49,275 nt of DNA from Candidatus Woesearchaeota archaeon (GCA_018303505.1 JAGVYA010000021.1:1-49275), one strand, 5' to 3'; shown: positions 1 through 9,720, counted from the stretch's first letter. A program made the numbers and translations. Notes: a model not told the origin generated them from the letters alone.

Positions 1-4
1 CAAA

Positions 5-14
5 TATTTATAAA
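5..14 (+). promoter_or_regulatory. TATA box of the first gene
   Basis: An archaeal TATA-like stretch (ATATTTATAAAG, around positions 5-14) lies about 25 bases upstream of the start codon at 37. Transcription would begin at or next to the ATG, so the mRNA is probably leaderless. An ATG at 29 runs into a stop after three codons and is not the start. Confidence 0.5.
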
Positions 15-36
15 GACGATTATTTGACATGCATCT

Positions 37-1650
37 ATGAAATTAAACAAAAACTATATTCAAACTTTCATCTTCATACTTGTCTATCTTTTTGCCATTT
101 ATTTCTGGTCGCAGCCTTATCAAGAAAGAAAACTTCCTTATGGCGAGTATGATGCAATGTCGCATTTTGAAGTAGCTGATTACATGGCTTACAATGACAA
201 GTCATTTCAAAAACTGCCTCCTTATATTGATTTGAGATATGGATTGGACAATAAATTCAAGCCACATACTTTATGGTATCCTCCACCATTTCATACATCT
301 CTTGGCATTATAGAAGTGATTGCAGGCGATAGGGTAATTCCAATCTTCTTGCTTAATACAATAATGTCAACATTTGTCATAATAAGCGTTTATTTTGTTG
401 TAAATTCTTTATTCGGATTTCTGCCAGCAATCTTGTCAGCATTATTGATAATTTTCTCTCCACGGGATTTCATGCCTTATTTGTGGGGGCAATGGCCAGA
501 GAGATTTGCATACGCATTTGTGCCAATAATCCTTTATTGTTTTTACAAGTATCTAATAAACTATTCAAAAGAAGATAAAAAACCAACATATCTTTACTTA
601 ACAGCCTTATTCCTTGGCATAAACCTGCTTGTGCACCCTCTTGTTTTCTTCCACTCTATTCTTGGCATAGCAGTGCTTTACGTATTTTTGGCTATAAAAA
701 AGAAAAAGATTATCTTTAACTGGAAGCATTCGCTGATTGCAGCAATCATTTTTTTGGTGATTTTCTTGCTCTTTCCTTACCAGACATTTAATGTTTTTTC
801 AAGCCTTGTTGGGCCAAGCTCTGATACAGAAGGCAAAAAATCAATAGACTTGTTAAGGCTTTTCCAATGGTCTTTAAACCCAAGTGATTACGCTGGCAGT
901 GTGCCTCCTAGCTACTTTTCCTTTAGGGAGATGCATGGGCTTTGGACACTGCCTTTTTTGCTCATTGGCATAATATTCTTAGTTTTAAGAAGGGAAGAAA
1001 GGGATGTGTTTTTGATTGCATGGCTTGTAAGCCTTTACATTGCGCTTCATAGAGATATTTTTGGAATCACGTTTTTCTTGCACCGATCATTGTCTGCAAC
1101 TGCACACATATTTGCTCCTTTGACTGCGATTGGCGCAGTTTATCTTGCTAATGCTGTAAAGCTCCCTTCGAACTATAACAAATACCTTAAGTACATGATT
1201 GCTGCAGTTTTTGTTTATCTTGCCTTGTCAATAAACATGGCAAGCGCCTCAAAAATGCTGAACAAGAACACATATAATGACTTTTTTGGCACATTAAATC
1301 AAGAGGAATATGAGGCAGCTCAATGGGTGCTTGAAAATGTTCCGCAGTCAGTGAATGTAACAGTACTTGGAATTCCCTACCAATCAAATGTGTTGAGCGT
1401 CACATCTAAGAAAATAAGATGGTTCGCAGCTGTGTCGCAGCATGTAACAAGATTTTATTATTATCTTGAGAATAAGGAAGAAGTTTTAAAATCCAAAGAG
1501 TGGTATGTGATGCTGGACTATACAATGTTGCCAGCGCTTAAGGACGTTGAAACTTTCAATAATATGCAGAAATTTGAAAGCGAAGCTTTGGCAAACCACA
1601 CATTAGCATATAATAAAAATAACATAAGGGTGTATAAACTTGCTAAATAA
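37..1650 (+). CDS. GT-C-fold membrane glycosyltransferase-like protein
   Basis: This 537-residue protein has about a dozen hydrophobic segments and a short C-terminal soluble tail. After the first membrane segment (residues 8-23) comes an acidic outer loop with D39-AMSHF and then YPPPFH at about 80-85. This is the layout of GT-C glycosyltransferases, which take sugars from polyprenyl-phosphate donors on the outer face of the membrane. The minus-strand protein at 2326-3957 has the same arrangement (SDAF, then YYPPVIHH), so the two look like distant paralogues flanking the end of the glycan operon. It overlaps the next gene by 11 bases, suggesting coupled translation. Substrate and acceptor cannot be read from the sequence. 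It could also be a membrane protein of unknown function that only shares the fold. Confidence 0.7.
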   Translation: MKLNKNYIQTFIFILVYLFAIYFWSQPYQERKLPYGEYDAMSHFEVADYMAYNDKSFQKLPPYIDLRYGLDNKFKPHTLWYPPPFHTSLGIIEVIAGDRVIPIFLLNTIMSTFVIISVYFVVNSLFGFLPAILSALLIIFSPRDFMPYLWGQWPERFAYAFVPIILYCFYKYLINYSKEDKKPTYLYLTALFLGINLLVHPLVFFHSILGIAVLYVFLAIKKKKIIFNWKHSLIAAIIFLVIFLLFPYQTFNVFSSLVGPSSDTEGKKSIDLLRLFQWSLNPSDYAGSVPPSYFSFREMHGLWTLPFLLIGIIFLVLRREERDVFLIAWLVSLYIALHRDIFGITFFLHRSLSATAHIFAPLTAIGAVYLANAVKLPSNYNKYLKYMIAAVFVYLALSINMASASKMLNKNTYNDFFGTLNQEEYEAAQWVLENVPQSVNVTVLGIPYQSNVLSVTSKKIRWFAAVSQHVTRFYYYLENKEEVLKSKEWYVMLDYTMLPALKDVETFNNMQKFESEALANHTLAYNKNNIRVYKLAK

Positions 1651-1978
1651 TGAGTCAAAGGAGTCAATGGTATTTTTGTTAATTACAGTATTAATAACTC
1701 TTGTTTTTTCATATATATTATTTGGAGTAACTGGAATTAGAGTTGTTCTTGGAGTTATTTTCATTTCATCTCCATTTTATCTTATGCTAAATAATTTTGA
1801 ACTCACAGAAGGAGAAAAATTTGTCTTTTCTATTTTATTTGGACTTACCTTATTTTCCGCTTTAGTTTATCTTCTTGGACTTGTCATTTCATTTAGAATA
1901 GCAATTATTGCAACATTCTTGGTTTTTATTATAGCAGCATTTTTAATAAGGAAATACAAACCAAAGAAACAAAGCTAA
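1640..1978 (+). CDS. small membrane protein, DUF1616-like
   Basis: This 112-residue protein is almost entirely hydrophobic, with four predicted membrane segments and a basic C-terminal tail (RKYKPKK). The middle, where an ELTEGEKF segment follows a membrane span and precedes a hydrophobic LLGL stretch, resembles the N-terminal part of DUF1616 proteins found in archaeal glycosylation and cell-surface loci. It starts 11 bases before the stop of the preceding GT-C gene. Its 3' end overlaps the 3' end of the convergent gene at 1929-2345 by 50 bases. The family assignment rests on pattern recognition only; function is unknown. Confidence 0.55.
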   Translation: MLNNESKESMVFLLITVLITLVFSYILFGVTGIRVVLGVIFISSPFYLMLNNFELTEGEKFVFSILFGLTLFSALVYLLGLVISFRIAIIATFLVFIIAAFLIRKYKPKKQS

Positions 1979-2345
1979 TTTTTAGTTCTTTTTTTCTTGT
2001 TGCTATAATAAAACCTGCTGCTATGATTGCTGGCGGCAGCAATATAGCATGGTACTTGATATTCAGTCCAAAGAGCCCAAGATAATAGCTTAATATGCCT
2101 GCAATGCCGGCAGCAACAGCAGTTCCAATAATCAGTCTCTCGACAAAATCCAGCTTTTCTGCCCAATAAAGCATTATGAAATAACCAGGCAAAACAAAAA
2201 GCCAGAATAACGACAAAACATTTCTAAACACAACGATTAAATTCTCATTAAAAAAGACAATTTTAAATATTATCAATCCCAATGCAAACAATATTCCAAC
2301 CTGCTTAAATTCCTTTTTTACCAGCTCAAAAAGTTCTTTTTTCAA
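1929..2345 (-). CDS. small membrane protein, DUF1616-like
   Basis: This 138-residue protein has four or five membrane segments. The LPGYF segment followed by the charged EKLDFVERL and then a LGLFGL hydrophobic stretch resembles the DUF1616 signature. It is the last gene of the long minus-strand glycan operon. Its start lies 20 bases inside the end of the GT-C gene at 2326-3957, and its stop lies inside the coding sequence of the convergent gene at 1640-1978. It and that neighbour share the same short-domain layout and may be separated relatives. No catalytic motif is visible. Confidence 0.55.
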   Translation of the reverse strand: MKKELFELVKKEFKQVGILFALGLIIFKIVFFNENLIVVFRNVLSLFWLFVLPGYFIMLYWAEKLDFVERLIIGTAVAAGIAGILSYYLGLFGLNIKYHAILLPPAIIAAGFIIATRKKELKISFVSLVCISLLKMLL

Positions 2346-3957
2346 TGCAATCAGCCCCTACTTTATTGTTCTTCAAAATAACCACAACATCATTCTGGAA
2401 TACAACTCCAGCACCTTTGCTTACCATCTCATTAACAATCAATAAATTGTAATCAACCAAAACCTTTTGCCTGCTAACCTTGTCAAATACAAAGTAATCA
2501 AATAAGCATACATCAGCATGGTCCTGCCAAACCAGCAAGTTTCTTGCTTCCCTTTGATGCAGACCTATCTTTAAAAAAGATTTCATATAAGGCATTCCTG
2601 CTCCATGGTCTGCAGGAAACTCAGTTGCATAGTCCCTTACGATAGTTCTGTTCTTTATCAATTCAACAAAATTTTCTGGGATAATCTGGGCATGAACTCT
2701 TTTAGAGTTGCGCAAAATAGCATCTTGGTCATACACATCACCATAAAAGAAATAAATCTTTGCATCTTCATTTGTATTTTTGCTTATCCATTGAAAAGCA
2801 TCCCAATGCCACTTGTCCATTAATCCTGGAGAAGAAATCTTGTAATAAGTGGGCACATTTGGGATTGGTACGGCATTAGATAAAGCCAAAATGAATAAAA
2901 AACTTAAAGCAAAAACAGAAACAGTCCTTAATTTTTGAGGTATAAATCTAACAATAGTGTATAAGCCAAAGCCAAAGAAGAATGATAAGTAAGTTGGCCA
3001 TAGCAATCTTGGCTGAAAAGCCCTAATCCCAAAGCCTATGTAATTAGTATAACCAATCCCTAACATATACAAGCCAGCAAGTGTAACTGTATCAAACTTT
3101 TTCAGCATTACAATAGACATCACTAAGCCCAAACCCATAAATAAAAGAAGAAGTCTAAAATCAGATAAATAAAGTATAGGAGTTCCGCCCCAGTCATTTG
3201 AAATATTGAATTTGTATGGATTGACAACCATAAAGCTATTGATGGATACAAAGAGATTATAGAAGCCTATCAAGCCTGAAATAATGCCGGCAATTATTAT
3301 TTTCTTAACAAAGCTCAGAGTAAAACTTTTTGTTAATATAAGCCACACACCATATACAAAAATAAATCCAACACCGTATATCAATTCCGATGTGTGTGAT
3401 AAAGCTAACGCACCAATAAACAAGCCTAACAAAACTTCTATTTTTTTAATTTCAATTCTGGATAGTGCCCAAAAAATACATATTAGAAATAATTGGCCTG
3501 TTATTGATGCCCAGTGCCCCCATAAAAAGCCTACGTATGTTTTGTTGGAGAATATAAGTATGGATAATGGCAAAGATAGCATAGCGATATGCTTAGAATA
3601 TTTTCTAATTAGGATGTACATTACTAAAGCTGCAAGAATTGCATTGAAAAAGACCATAAAGTAAATCGTATCGTATACAGGAATGCCTGATGCAAAATAC
3701 AACAGAATTCCCAAATGATGAATTACAGGAGGATAATATCCAATTACATCCTTGTACCCTTTAACAATGTAAAAAGGCTCGAGCCTGTAATTGCCAGCAT
3801 CTTTAATTCCTTCCACTCTGGTTTGCTGCTGAAATGCATCTGAAGCACCGTAAGCATAAGGAAAATCATGCTTTAATTTATGGTCAAAGAGGTTAGAGAT
3901 TCCCAAAAACAATAAAAGTCCGAAAATAATAACCAAATAGGGTTTTTCAAGGTTCAT
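2326..3957 (-). CDS. GT-C-fold membrane glycosyltransferase-like protein
   Basis: About 543 residues from the ATG at 3957; an in-frame TTG at 3966 is the only earlier start. It has about 11 membrane segments and a C-terminal soluble domain of roughly 170 residues. The first outer loop carries SDAF and then YYPPVIHH (about residues 74-81), matching the acidic-loop and YPP motifs of the protein at 37-1650 and of GT-C enzymes generally. It is the second-to-last gene of the glycan operon, 27 bases after the methyltransferase stop. A role in adding a sugar to a lipid-linked or protein-linked glycan is inferred from family and context. Confidence 0.68.
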   Translation of the reverse strand: MNLEKPYLVIIFGLLLFLGISNLFDHKLKHDFPYAYGASDAFQQQTRVEGIKDAGNYRLEPFYIVKGYKDVIGYYPPVIHHLGILLYFASGIPVYDTIYFMVFFNAILAALVMYILIRKYSKHIAMLSLPLSILIFSNKTYVGFLWGHWASITGQLFLICIFWALSRIEIKKIEVLLGLFIGALALSHTSELIYGVGFIFVYGVWLILTKSFTLSFVKKIIIAGIISGLIGFYNLFVSINSFMVVNPYKFNISNDWGGTPILYLSDFRLLLLFMGLGLVMSIVMLKKFDTVTLAGLYMLGIGYTNYIGFGIRAFQPRLLWPTYLSFFFGFGLYTIVRFIPQKLRTVSVFALSFLFILALSNAVPIPNVPTYYKISSPGLMDKWHWDAFQWISKNTNEDAKIYFFYGDVYDQDAILRNSKRVHAQIIPENFVELIKNRTIVRDYATEFPADHGAGMPYMKSFLKIGLHQREARNLLVWQDHADVCLFDYFVFDKVSRQKVLVDYNLLIVNEMVSKGAGVVFQNDVVVILKNNKVGADCIEKRTF

Positions 3958-3984
3958 TTCTTGCAATTATTATAATATAAAATC

Positions 3985-4875
3985 TTATATTTTCCTGGCA
4001 TACATAGTCATTTTATAAAAAGGATTTACATAAATTCTTTTATTGCTTAAATTAAGAATATCAGATAATTTTTCAATAAATCCAAATATTTTTTTATTAT
4101 AAATCTTGCCCCTTTTTATTGCAGAATCCACAGAAAAATATCTTCCAGCGCTTTCTGTCCTTAAGACTTTAAAATTATTCAACTCAAGCATACTTTTTAA
4201 TGTGGACTTTGAAAAGAAATAAATATGCTCTCTCACCCTTTTAACCTCTTCCCAGTTCCTGCCAAGAATTTTTGCTGATAAGCTTCCAATGTCTGGCGTT
4301 GTTATGACAAGCAAACCATTTGGCTTTAAGATCCTTCTTATTTCTTTTATTGTTGCATTTGGGTTTGGCAAATGCTCAATCACATCGAATAATGTGACAA
4401 CATCAAAGCTTTCATTTTTAAATTTAGCCTCTTCAAGAGCATTATTTAGTACTGGAAGCTTTAACTTATTTTTTGCGTACCTATAGGCAGCCTCGGATAT
4501 TTCCATACCTTGCACTTGCCAGCCATTTTTCTTTGCCAGTTCTAAGAAAAACCCATATGCGCATCCGACATCTAGTAATTTGCCACCTTTAAGGTAATTC
4601 TCTATTTGGTCAAGACGCTTTTTGAATGTCGCGACTATAAAATCTTTTTCTTGCAGATACTCGATATATCCCCAAAGACTTGATTTTGCGCCGTTAAATG
4701 CTGGATTTTTGTAATAATTTTTGTTGTATATTTTATGCAAGCTTACTGGCTTTAGCCTTGGGTTGACATATGCTAATCCGCAGTTTCTGCATTTAACAAT
4801 ATGAAACCCGTTAATATTCATTAATGGCTTAGTCGAATTTGAGTTGCATAAATTGCAACTGACAAATTCCATCAT
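3985..4875 (-). CDS. class I SAM-dependent methyltransferase with N-terminal zinc-binding knuckle
   Basis: The start is taken at 4875, where ATGA overlaps the stop of the upstream YfhO-like gene; a longer start at 4896 is possible. The N-terminus has a CNLC pair and a CRNCGLAYVNP segment, the four-cysteine ribbon often found in front of type 11/12 methyltransferases of sugar loci. The SAM-binding motif I LLDVGCAYG follows at about residue 100, then VVTLFDVIEHLPNP (motif II region) and ILKPNGLLVITTP. In surface-glycan operons such enzymes typically methylate a sugar or lipid-linked sugar; the exact substrate is not visible. Confidence 0.85.
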   Translation of the reverse strand: MMEFVSCNLCNSNSTKPLMNINGFHIVKCRNCGLAYVNPRLKPVSLHKIYNKNYYKNPAFNGAKSSLWGYIEYLQEKDFIVATFKKRLDQIENYLKGGKLLDVGCAYGFFLELAKKNGWQVQGMEISEAAYRYAKNKLKLPVLNNALEEAKFKNESFDVVTLFDVIEHLPNPNATIKEIRRILKPNGLLVITTPDIGSLSAKILGRNWEEVKRVREHIYFFSKSTLKSMLELNNFKVLRTESAGRYFSVDSAIKRGKIYNKKIFGFIEKLSDILNLSNKRIYVNPFYKMTMYARKI

Positions 4876-7178
4876 TCTTCTTTCGTTGTAATCCATTTCC
4901 TTTTCAGGATAAATATCACATATATAAAGATTATCAGAATTGTAAATATAGAAATAAAGAGCCCTCGATTAAAAGCTTTAGGATAATAGGTAAATTTAAT
5001 AGCGCCGGGCTTATAAACATATACAGAACTTATTATGCTATCAGCCTTCAAAATATCAATATTTCTGCCATCTTTCTCAGCTAACCACTCTTCAAAACCA
5101 GAGAACCTTTCGCTTAAAACTAAAAAGCCTGTGTTTTTTGGCATTAATTCTATTTCATTCACAGAAATTGTTTTTGAATCGACTTCAATTAAATCGCCTT
5201 TAAGAGAACTGAGAAAATTTTCAATTGCAGAAATATCAAGTGTGTTTTCATTATTTAGTATGTCTGGAAATATTTTGCCGCCGGAATCTTTATATTGTTT
5301 CAATAGCTGCAATGAATTTTGGTCTATAGAAGTTCTTGTTAGTATTACTGCATTAAAATTTTTCAAGAAATTAATATCATAATCATTGATTTTATTATGC
5401 GAGCCTTGGATTACTACAGTTGTTTTGGGATTGAAGTTTTTGTTGAGTAGAATAGAATAAATAAGCTCTTCTGAAGGCATATTCTCGCCAATCACCAGTA
5501 CAGCATTTTTCACAAAATAAAACCTTGGCATAAAATCTTCATTTTCGTAAAGATAAGGGCCATCTATCCATTCCGTCGCTCCTATTAATTCATTGCATGG
5601 AATGCACTCCTCAAATTTCCTTACCAGCTTAAATCCAGGCATGCTAACTTTTTGGGTAGAAGTTGCATACTTCAGGTTTAATATCCCAGCTAATTTTGAA
5701 AAGTTATAGCTTTTCGCCACTGCTAAATACATAGTAAAATCATTAAACCAAACTCCACCGCCTCCAGATAAAGTTTCAAGTCCGTATTGTGCATAATAGC
5801 TGCTTCCGTAAAAAGACACCAAATCATTAACATCAAATGTGGTAATTCTGAATTTTTCATTCTGCTGCTGTAGATGCTTAGCAAGCTCATTTTGCTCAAG
5901 CTGCTCTTTTATATTAAAGCCCTTTGGCAAACCTTTCGCAACAACTAGCTCAATTAAAATCAAGAATATAATTACAACAAAAAAAGCATTTTTTATTTTG
6001 TTCGAAACATTGAATTTTTTTGACATTATTTCAGCTAAAAGACTGAAACCATAGCCTGCTAAAATTGAAATTGCAAAAACAAACACAAATAAAGATCTTC
6101 CGATATGCCTTGTCTGTGAAAAAACGGGTACATAATCATAAAAGAATCTTGAAATAAAGCTGCCGCTTCCTAACAATAGTATAAATGCAGAAGTTAAAAT
6201 TAAGAAAAACGCCATTCTTTTCTTCCATAGAGACAATGAAACCAGTGCTAAAACAAAAGCAGTAACTCCAAGATATGCACTCGAAAATGGTTTAGTGAAT
6301 ACTAATATTTTAAAAAAATCCTGAAAAACAAATCTGTCACCGCCAACATACTCCTCATAAGAAACGCCAAATGCTCTATTTGTTTTATTTATGAAATCAA
6401 AGCCCGGCAGTAGCTTTACTGCGGCAATTCCAAAAAATATGGTGAAGGTAATCAATCCGATTACAAACAATTTTAAAAGATTTGAAGTAAAATTCTTGTT
6501 AATTGAGCTAAAAGCAAAATACAATCCAATAAATAAAGTTGTATAAATAAAAACCTGGGCTCCTCCTGAGAAGATTTGGAAGGCAAGCAAAATTCCTGCA
6601 GCAATCGAGTAATTGACAGGATTTTTTGATTTTCTTGCTTTTAGTATGCACAAAAATATCAATGGCATAAGCGAGTAGGGCTCTAAAATGCTTGGATTGC
6701 CGCCTGTAATAAACCCGTATATCAAGCCATTGAACATAAATATAATCGCAGCAATGAAAGCAGGGCTTCTTGAGCCAATAAGGTGTTTTGCAAGCAAATA
6801 CATACCTAAGCCAGCAATAAAAAAATAAATTAATGTTGAAAGATTAATGGCTAAGAATATATTTTTGAGCAATATCATAAATATGTGTGTAAGATTCAGA
6901 AAAAAAACCTGCCCATCGCCAAAAAGAGGCTGCCCGCTGTACCAATAAGGTGTCCAAAAGGGCAAAGTTCCATCTTTAAGAGCTGTTTTATAGTTGTATA
7001 TGAAAAATGTCTGCTCATGGAGATAATGCCCGTTGTTCATAAGAGTATTAGTGCCTATGACATTCTTGAAGAAAACCAAAGAAAGCAAGAATATTATCAG
7101 CACTGCCAATAAGTCATTTTTATTGCCCAATATTTTGCTTTTAAATAATGCTCCTAAATCAAACTTGATTTTTATCAC
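4872..7178 (-). CDS. YfhO-family membrane protein (GT-C-like)
   Basis: This 768-residue protein starts with a GTG at 7178 that overlaps the end of the preceding truncated paralogue. It has roughly 12 membrane segments, a large outer domain at about 400-740 and a final C-terminal membrane segment before a basic tail. The first outer loop contains LPFWTPYWYSGQPLF (about residues 75-90), the hallmark of YfhO proteins. The family resembles GT-C glycosyltransferases and is implicated in bacteria in sugar modification of surface polymers. Its position inside a glycan operon supports such a role here. Donor and acceptor are unknown. Confidence 0.75.
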   Translation of the reverse strand: MIKIKFDLGALFKSKILGNKNDLLAVLIIFLLSLVFFKNVIGTNTLMNNGHYLHEQTFFIYNYKTALKDGTLPFWTPYWYSGQPLFGDGQVFFLNLTHIFMILLKNIFLAINLSTLIYFFIAGLGMYLLAKHLIGSRSPAFIAAIIFMFNGLIYGFITGGNPSILEPYSLMPLIFLCILKARKSKNPVNYSIAAGILLAFQIFSGGAQVFIYTTLFIGLYFAFSSINKNFTSNLLKLFVIGLITFTIFFGIAAVKLLPGFDFINKTNRAFGVSYEEYVGGDRFVFQDFFKILVFTKPFSSAYLGVTAFVLALVSLSLWKKRMAFFLILTSAFILLLGSGSFISRFFYDYVPVFSQTRHIGRSLFVFVFAISILAGYGFSLLAEIMSKKFNVSNKIKNAFFVVIIFLILIELVVAKGLPKGFNIKEQLEQNELAKHLQQQNEKFRITTFDVNDLVSFYGSSYYAQYGLETLSGGGGVWFNDFTMYLAVAKSYNFSKLAGILNLKYATSTQKVSMPGFKLVRKFEECIPCNELIGATEWIDGPYLYENEDFMPRFYFVKNAVLVIGENMPSEELIYSILLNKNFNPKTTVVIQGSHNKINDYDINFLKNFNAVILTRTSIDQNSLQLLKQYKDSGGKIFPDILNNENTLDISAIENFLSSLKGDLIEVDSKTISVNEIELMPKNTGFLVLSERFSGFEEWLAEKDGRNIDILKADSIISSVYVYKPGAIKFTYYPKAFNRGLFISIFTILIIFIYVIFILKRKWITTKEE

Positions 7179-7512
7179 CTGATTTATATTTCTTCATAAA
7201 AAAATAAAAGACAAGCGCAAGGTTCATGGCAAGATATATATTATTGAACAAATAAATTAACAAAAGATTCAAATCAAACATGTAATTTTCAGGAATAGCC
7301 AGCAACGGATGACCAGAATAGAAATAAGGTGTCCATAAAGGCAGTTCATTATTTTTGAGGGCTTCTTTTGTATTGTAAGAAACAAACATTAAGTCATTGA
7401 TATAGTGAACATTGTTTAATATTACATCTCTATGCAGAATGCTATTTAAGAAAAACAAACTCAAAATAAATAGAACAGCAATAAATATGATATGTGCATT
7501 AATTTTTCTCAT
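7159..7512 (-). pseudogene. N-terminal fragment of a YfhO-like paralogue
   Basis: These 117 codons match the first part of the neighbouring 768-residue YfhO-like protein. Both have a membrane span, an NNxHY segment, LPxWTPYxYSGxPL and an xxLAxNL membrane span, but this frame then ends in a lysine-rich tail that overlaps the start of the next gene by 20 bases. About 650 residues of a normal family member are missing. The simplest reading is a tandem duplication whose rear was deleted by recombination. It begins directly after the 2-epimerase gene and may still be translated as a small membrane protein. Confidence 0.7.
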
Positions 7513-7513
7513 T

Positions 7514-8983
7514 TCACAAATACTCTATCCCTTTTGACTCTTCTTTCCACAAGCCAAGCGCTTCATGAGCCCACTTAAAAGGGTGCTCGCCTCTTTTAAT
7601 TAGCTTTGAAATGATTGACATTTGTTTGTAGCCAACATTACTGCCATAAAGCTTCTTAGCGCTTCCCATTTTTTTAATTAATGCAGCATTATTTGTTATA
7701 TGTGCTATCAATCTTACCATGTAATTGCTGCTTATAGGCGGCACAAGGACATTGCTTTTTGCGTCATAAACAGTTTCTGGTCTGTCTGTGCTGACTCTGC
7801 ATGTCAAACATGCTTTTCCAATCAAATTTAGCTCTTCCTGCACACCACCAGAGTCGGTTAAGGCAGCCAAGCAATTTTTCGACTCAAAAAATTCAACAAC
7901 ATTAGCGTATTCCGGCCATACATTTGTATGCAAAAAGTTTTTATATTTTCTAAGCTTGTTCATTATATCGCGCATTTTGTAATAATCAAGCGCATTTCTT
8001 GTTGCACTCATCTCAATAAAATTGACATTATACCCTTTTTTTACCAAATCTCTTGTGGTTTCAACTATTGCCTTGAACCTTCTAGGCGTTAAATTTTCTC
8101 TTCTATGGATATCAACTCTTAACCATTGCCCTTTCTCAAGCTGAGGATAAACGTCAAAAACACTCCTCTCTGCTTTTTCCTTTCTTTTCAATTCAAGCGC
8201 ATCCACCACAACACCGCCAACAACCCATATGTTTTTTTCATGATAGCCTTCTCTTAAGAGATGTTCTTTGTTTAGCTCTACAGGCGCAAAAAGATATTCA
8301 CTTCCTGCCGCAGAAGTGTAAGTGTCCCATTGCTCTGGAAAAGGCTCATTTCTAAGCAACAGCCATTTGCCGTAAAATTGCTGGTCAATGAAGGTTTCAA
8401 TATCAACATCTTTGTAGCGCTTCATAACCTCAGGGGCCATTGAGCGCAACCCAGCTTCTACTTGCACAGCTTTCTCAACCCTTGAAAACATCCATGCAGC
8501 TGGCACAATTGCAGTCATGATTGTGTCGCCTAATACAACAGGAACAACCGTCACATTTGGCCAATTCTTTTTCAAGTATCTTGCAAACCAGCTTACTTTC
8601 ATCAGCAATTCAGCTGATTTTTGAGCTAAGTCCCCTCTTATTGCAAGATTGCATGCAATTTGAGTTTGCAAATTGAATTCTGTCAAGCCTCTTGTCAGCA
8701 CATCATCATAATGCTGGTTGGAGTTTATTATGAAGTTTGGAATTCCAAGCTTGTTGGCGGCAACTATTGAGCCGTAAAACTTGTAAAAACAAGGCTTTGT
8801 TCCAATAACAAATATAAGCACCCATTTTTTTTCTTTTTTGGCTTTTTCCATTACAGAATGTATAAGCTGTTTGTTCAAATTCAATGGAAGAATGCTCGGC
8901 AAAAAGCTCTCTGTTTCTTCAACTTTGCTTCCAAACATTGACTCATACGCATCTGTTACTGGAAAAGTTTTTTGTTTAGCCAT
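7514..8983 (-). CDS. wecB: UDP-N-acetylglucosamine 2-epimerase (WecB-like)
   Basis: At 489 residues this is somewhat longer than typical WecB proteins (about 370-400). Family features are visible in order: FVIGTKPCFYK near the N-terminus, VVLGDTIMTA, QVEAGLRS, VDIHRRENL, and the UDP-binding LTDSGGVQEE followed by CLTCRVSTDRPET. The enzyme family converts UDP-GlcNAc to UDP-ManNAc, a precursor for surface glycans. The extra length sits mainly in a YKDVDIETFIDQQFYGKW insertion before the C-terminal domain and in the C-terminal tail. A Shine-Dalgarno-like GAGAGG precedes the ATG, and the start is one base after the stop of the upstream GT2 gene, so the two are co-transcribed. Confidence 0.88.
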   Translation of the reverse strand: MAKQKTFPVTDAYESMFGSKVEETESFLPSILPLNLNKQLIHSVMEKAKKEKKWVLIFVIGTKPCFYKFYGSIVAANKLGIPNFIINSNQHYDDVLTRGLTEFNLQTQIACNLAIRGDLAQKSAELLMKVSWFARYLKKNWPNVTVVPVVLGDTIMTAIVPAAWMFSRVEKAVQVEAGLRSMAPEVMKRYKDVDIETFIDQQFYGKWLLLRNEPFPEQWDTYTSAAGSEYLFAPVELNKEHLLREGYHEKNIWVVGGVVVDALELKRKEKAERSVFDVYPQLEKGQWLRVDIHRRENLTPRRFKAIVETTRDLVKKGYNVNFIEMSATRNALDYYKMRDIMNKLRKYKNFLHTNVWPEYANVVEFFESKNCLAALTDSGGVQEELNLIGKACLTCRVSTDRPETVYDAKSNVLVPPISSNYMVRLIAHITNNAALIKKMGSAKKLYGSNVGYKQMSIISKLIKRGEHPFKWAHEALGLWKEESKGIEYL

Positions 8984-8984
8984 T

Positions 8985-9719
8985 TTAATTGCCTCTCATT
9001 CTTATATCAATCCACAATTTAAACATCTCCTTCAAAATATCTATAACCACTTTCGGCTTCGGTAGGTTTAAGCCTATTTTCCATTCAAAAACAGGCTTGC
9101 CTAAGATTCTTGGATAATGATTTACACCAATCTCCTTTATTTTAAAACCCCTTTTCCTCGCTTTAGCTAGTAGTTCAGTTGTTGCAACTCCTGTGCAGCA
9201 TATTAAGCTGATATTGTTTATAACTCTTTTGTTGACTAACCTGAATGCACAATCCAAGTCGCGCTCTTTTGTACCAAATAAAAGACGCATCATTGCATTG
9301 TAAATTCTTGATATTATAATCCTTGTCTTCGGGTCATGCCTTTTAATCCTGTAACCTGCAATAATATCGTAATTATCTATATAGGGTAAAAATTTCTTAA
9401 AATCGTTTAAATCAAACTGGTTGTCAGAATCTGCATAAAAAATATGTGGATATTTTGCATTTTTAAATCCCATTATCTTTGCATAGCCAATCCCTTTTTT
9501 ATCTTTTGGCTGGAGCAAAAGTTTTATTTTCTTATTCTTGTCTGTAAACTTTTTGACAATATCTATTGTTCCATCAGTCGAGCCTTCATAAACAATAACT
9601 AAAATCTCGTAATCGTTGGCGACCTCTTTCAGAATTTTTGTTGCTGACTCAAGCAGTTTTGGAATGTTTTCCTCTTCATTATAAGCAGGAAAAAACATAG
9701 TGATATTCGGCTTTTTCAT
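8985..9719 (-). CDS. GT2-family glycosyltransferase
   Basis: This 244-residue GT-A protein begins ITMFFPAYNEEENI, the usual GT2 nucleotide-binding start. It has VIVYEGSTDGT in place of the common VDDGSxDGT and a metal-binding DSDNQFD at about residue 139. No membrane segment is evident. Proteins of this shape resemble dolichol-phosphate mannosyl- or glucosyltransferases, which load one sugar onto a polyprenyl phosphate, or transfer a sugar to a lipid-linked chain. It sits one base after the stop of the preceding GT2 gene in the heptose operon. Confidence 0.85.
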   Translation of the reverse strand: MKKPNITMFFPAYNEEENIPKLLESATKILKEVANDYEILVIVYEGSTDGTIDIVKKFTDKNKKIKLLLQPKDKKGIGYAKIMGFKNAKYPHIFYADSDNQFDLNDFKKFLPYIDNYDIIAGYRIKRHDPKTRIIISRIYNAMMRLLFGTKERDLDCAFRLVNKRVINNISLICCTGVATTELLAKARKRGFKIKEIGVNHYPRILGKPVFEWKIGLNLPKPKVVIDILKEMFKLWIDIRMRGN

Positions 9720-9720
9720 T

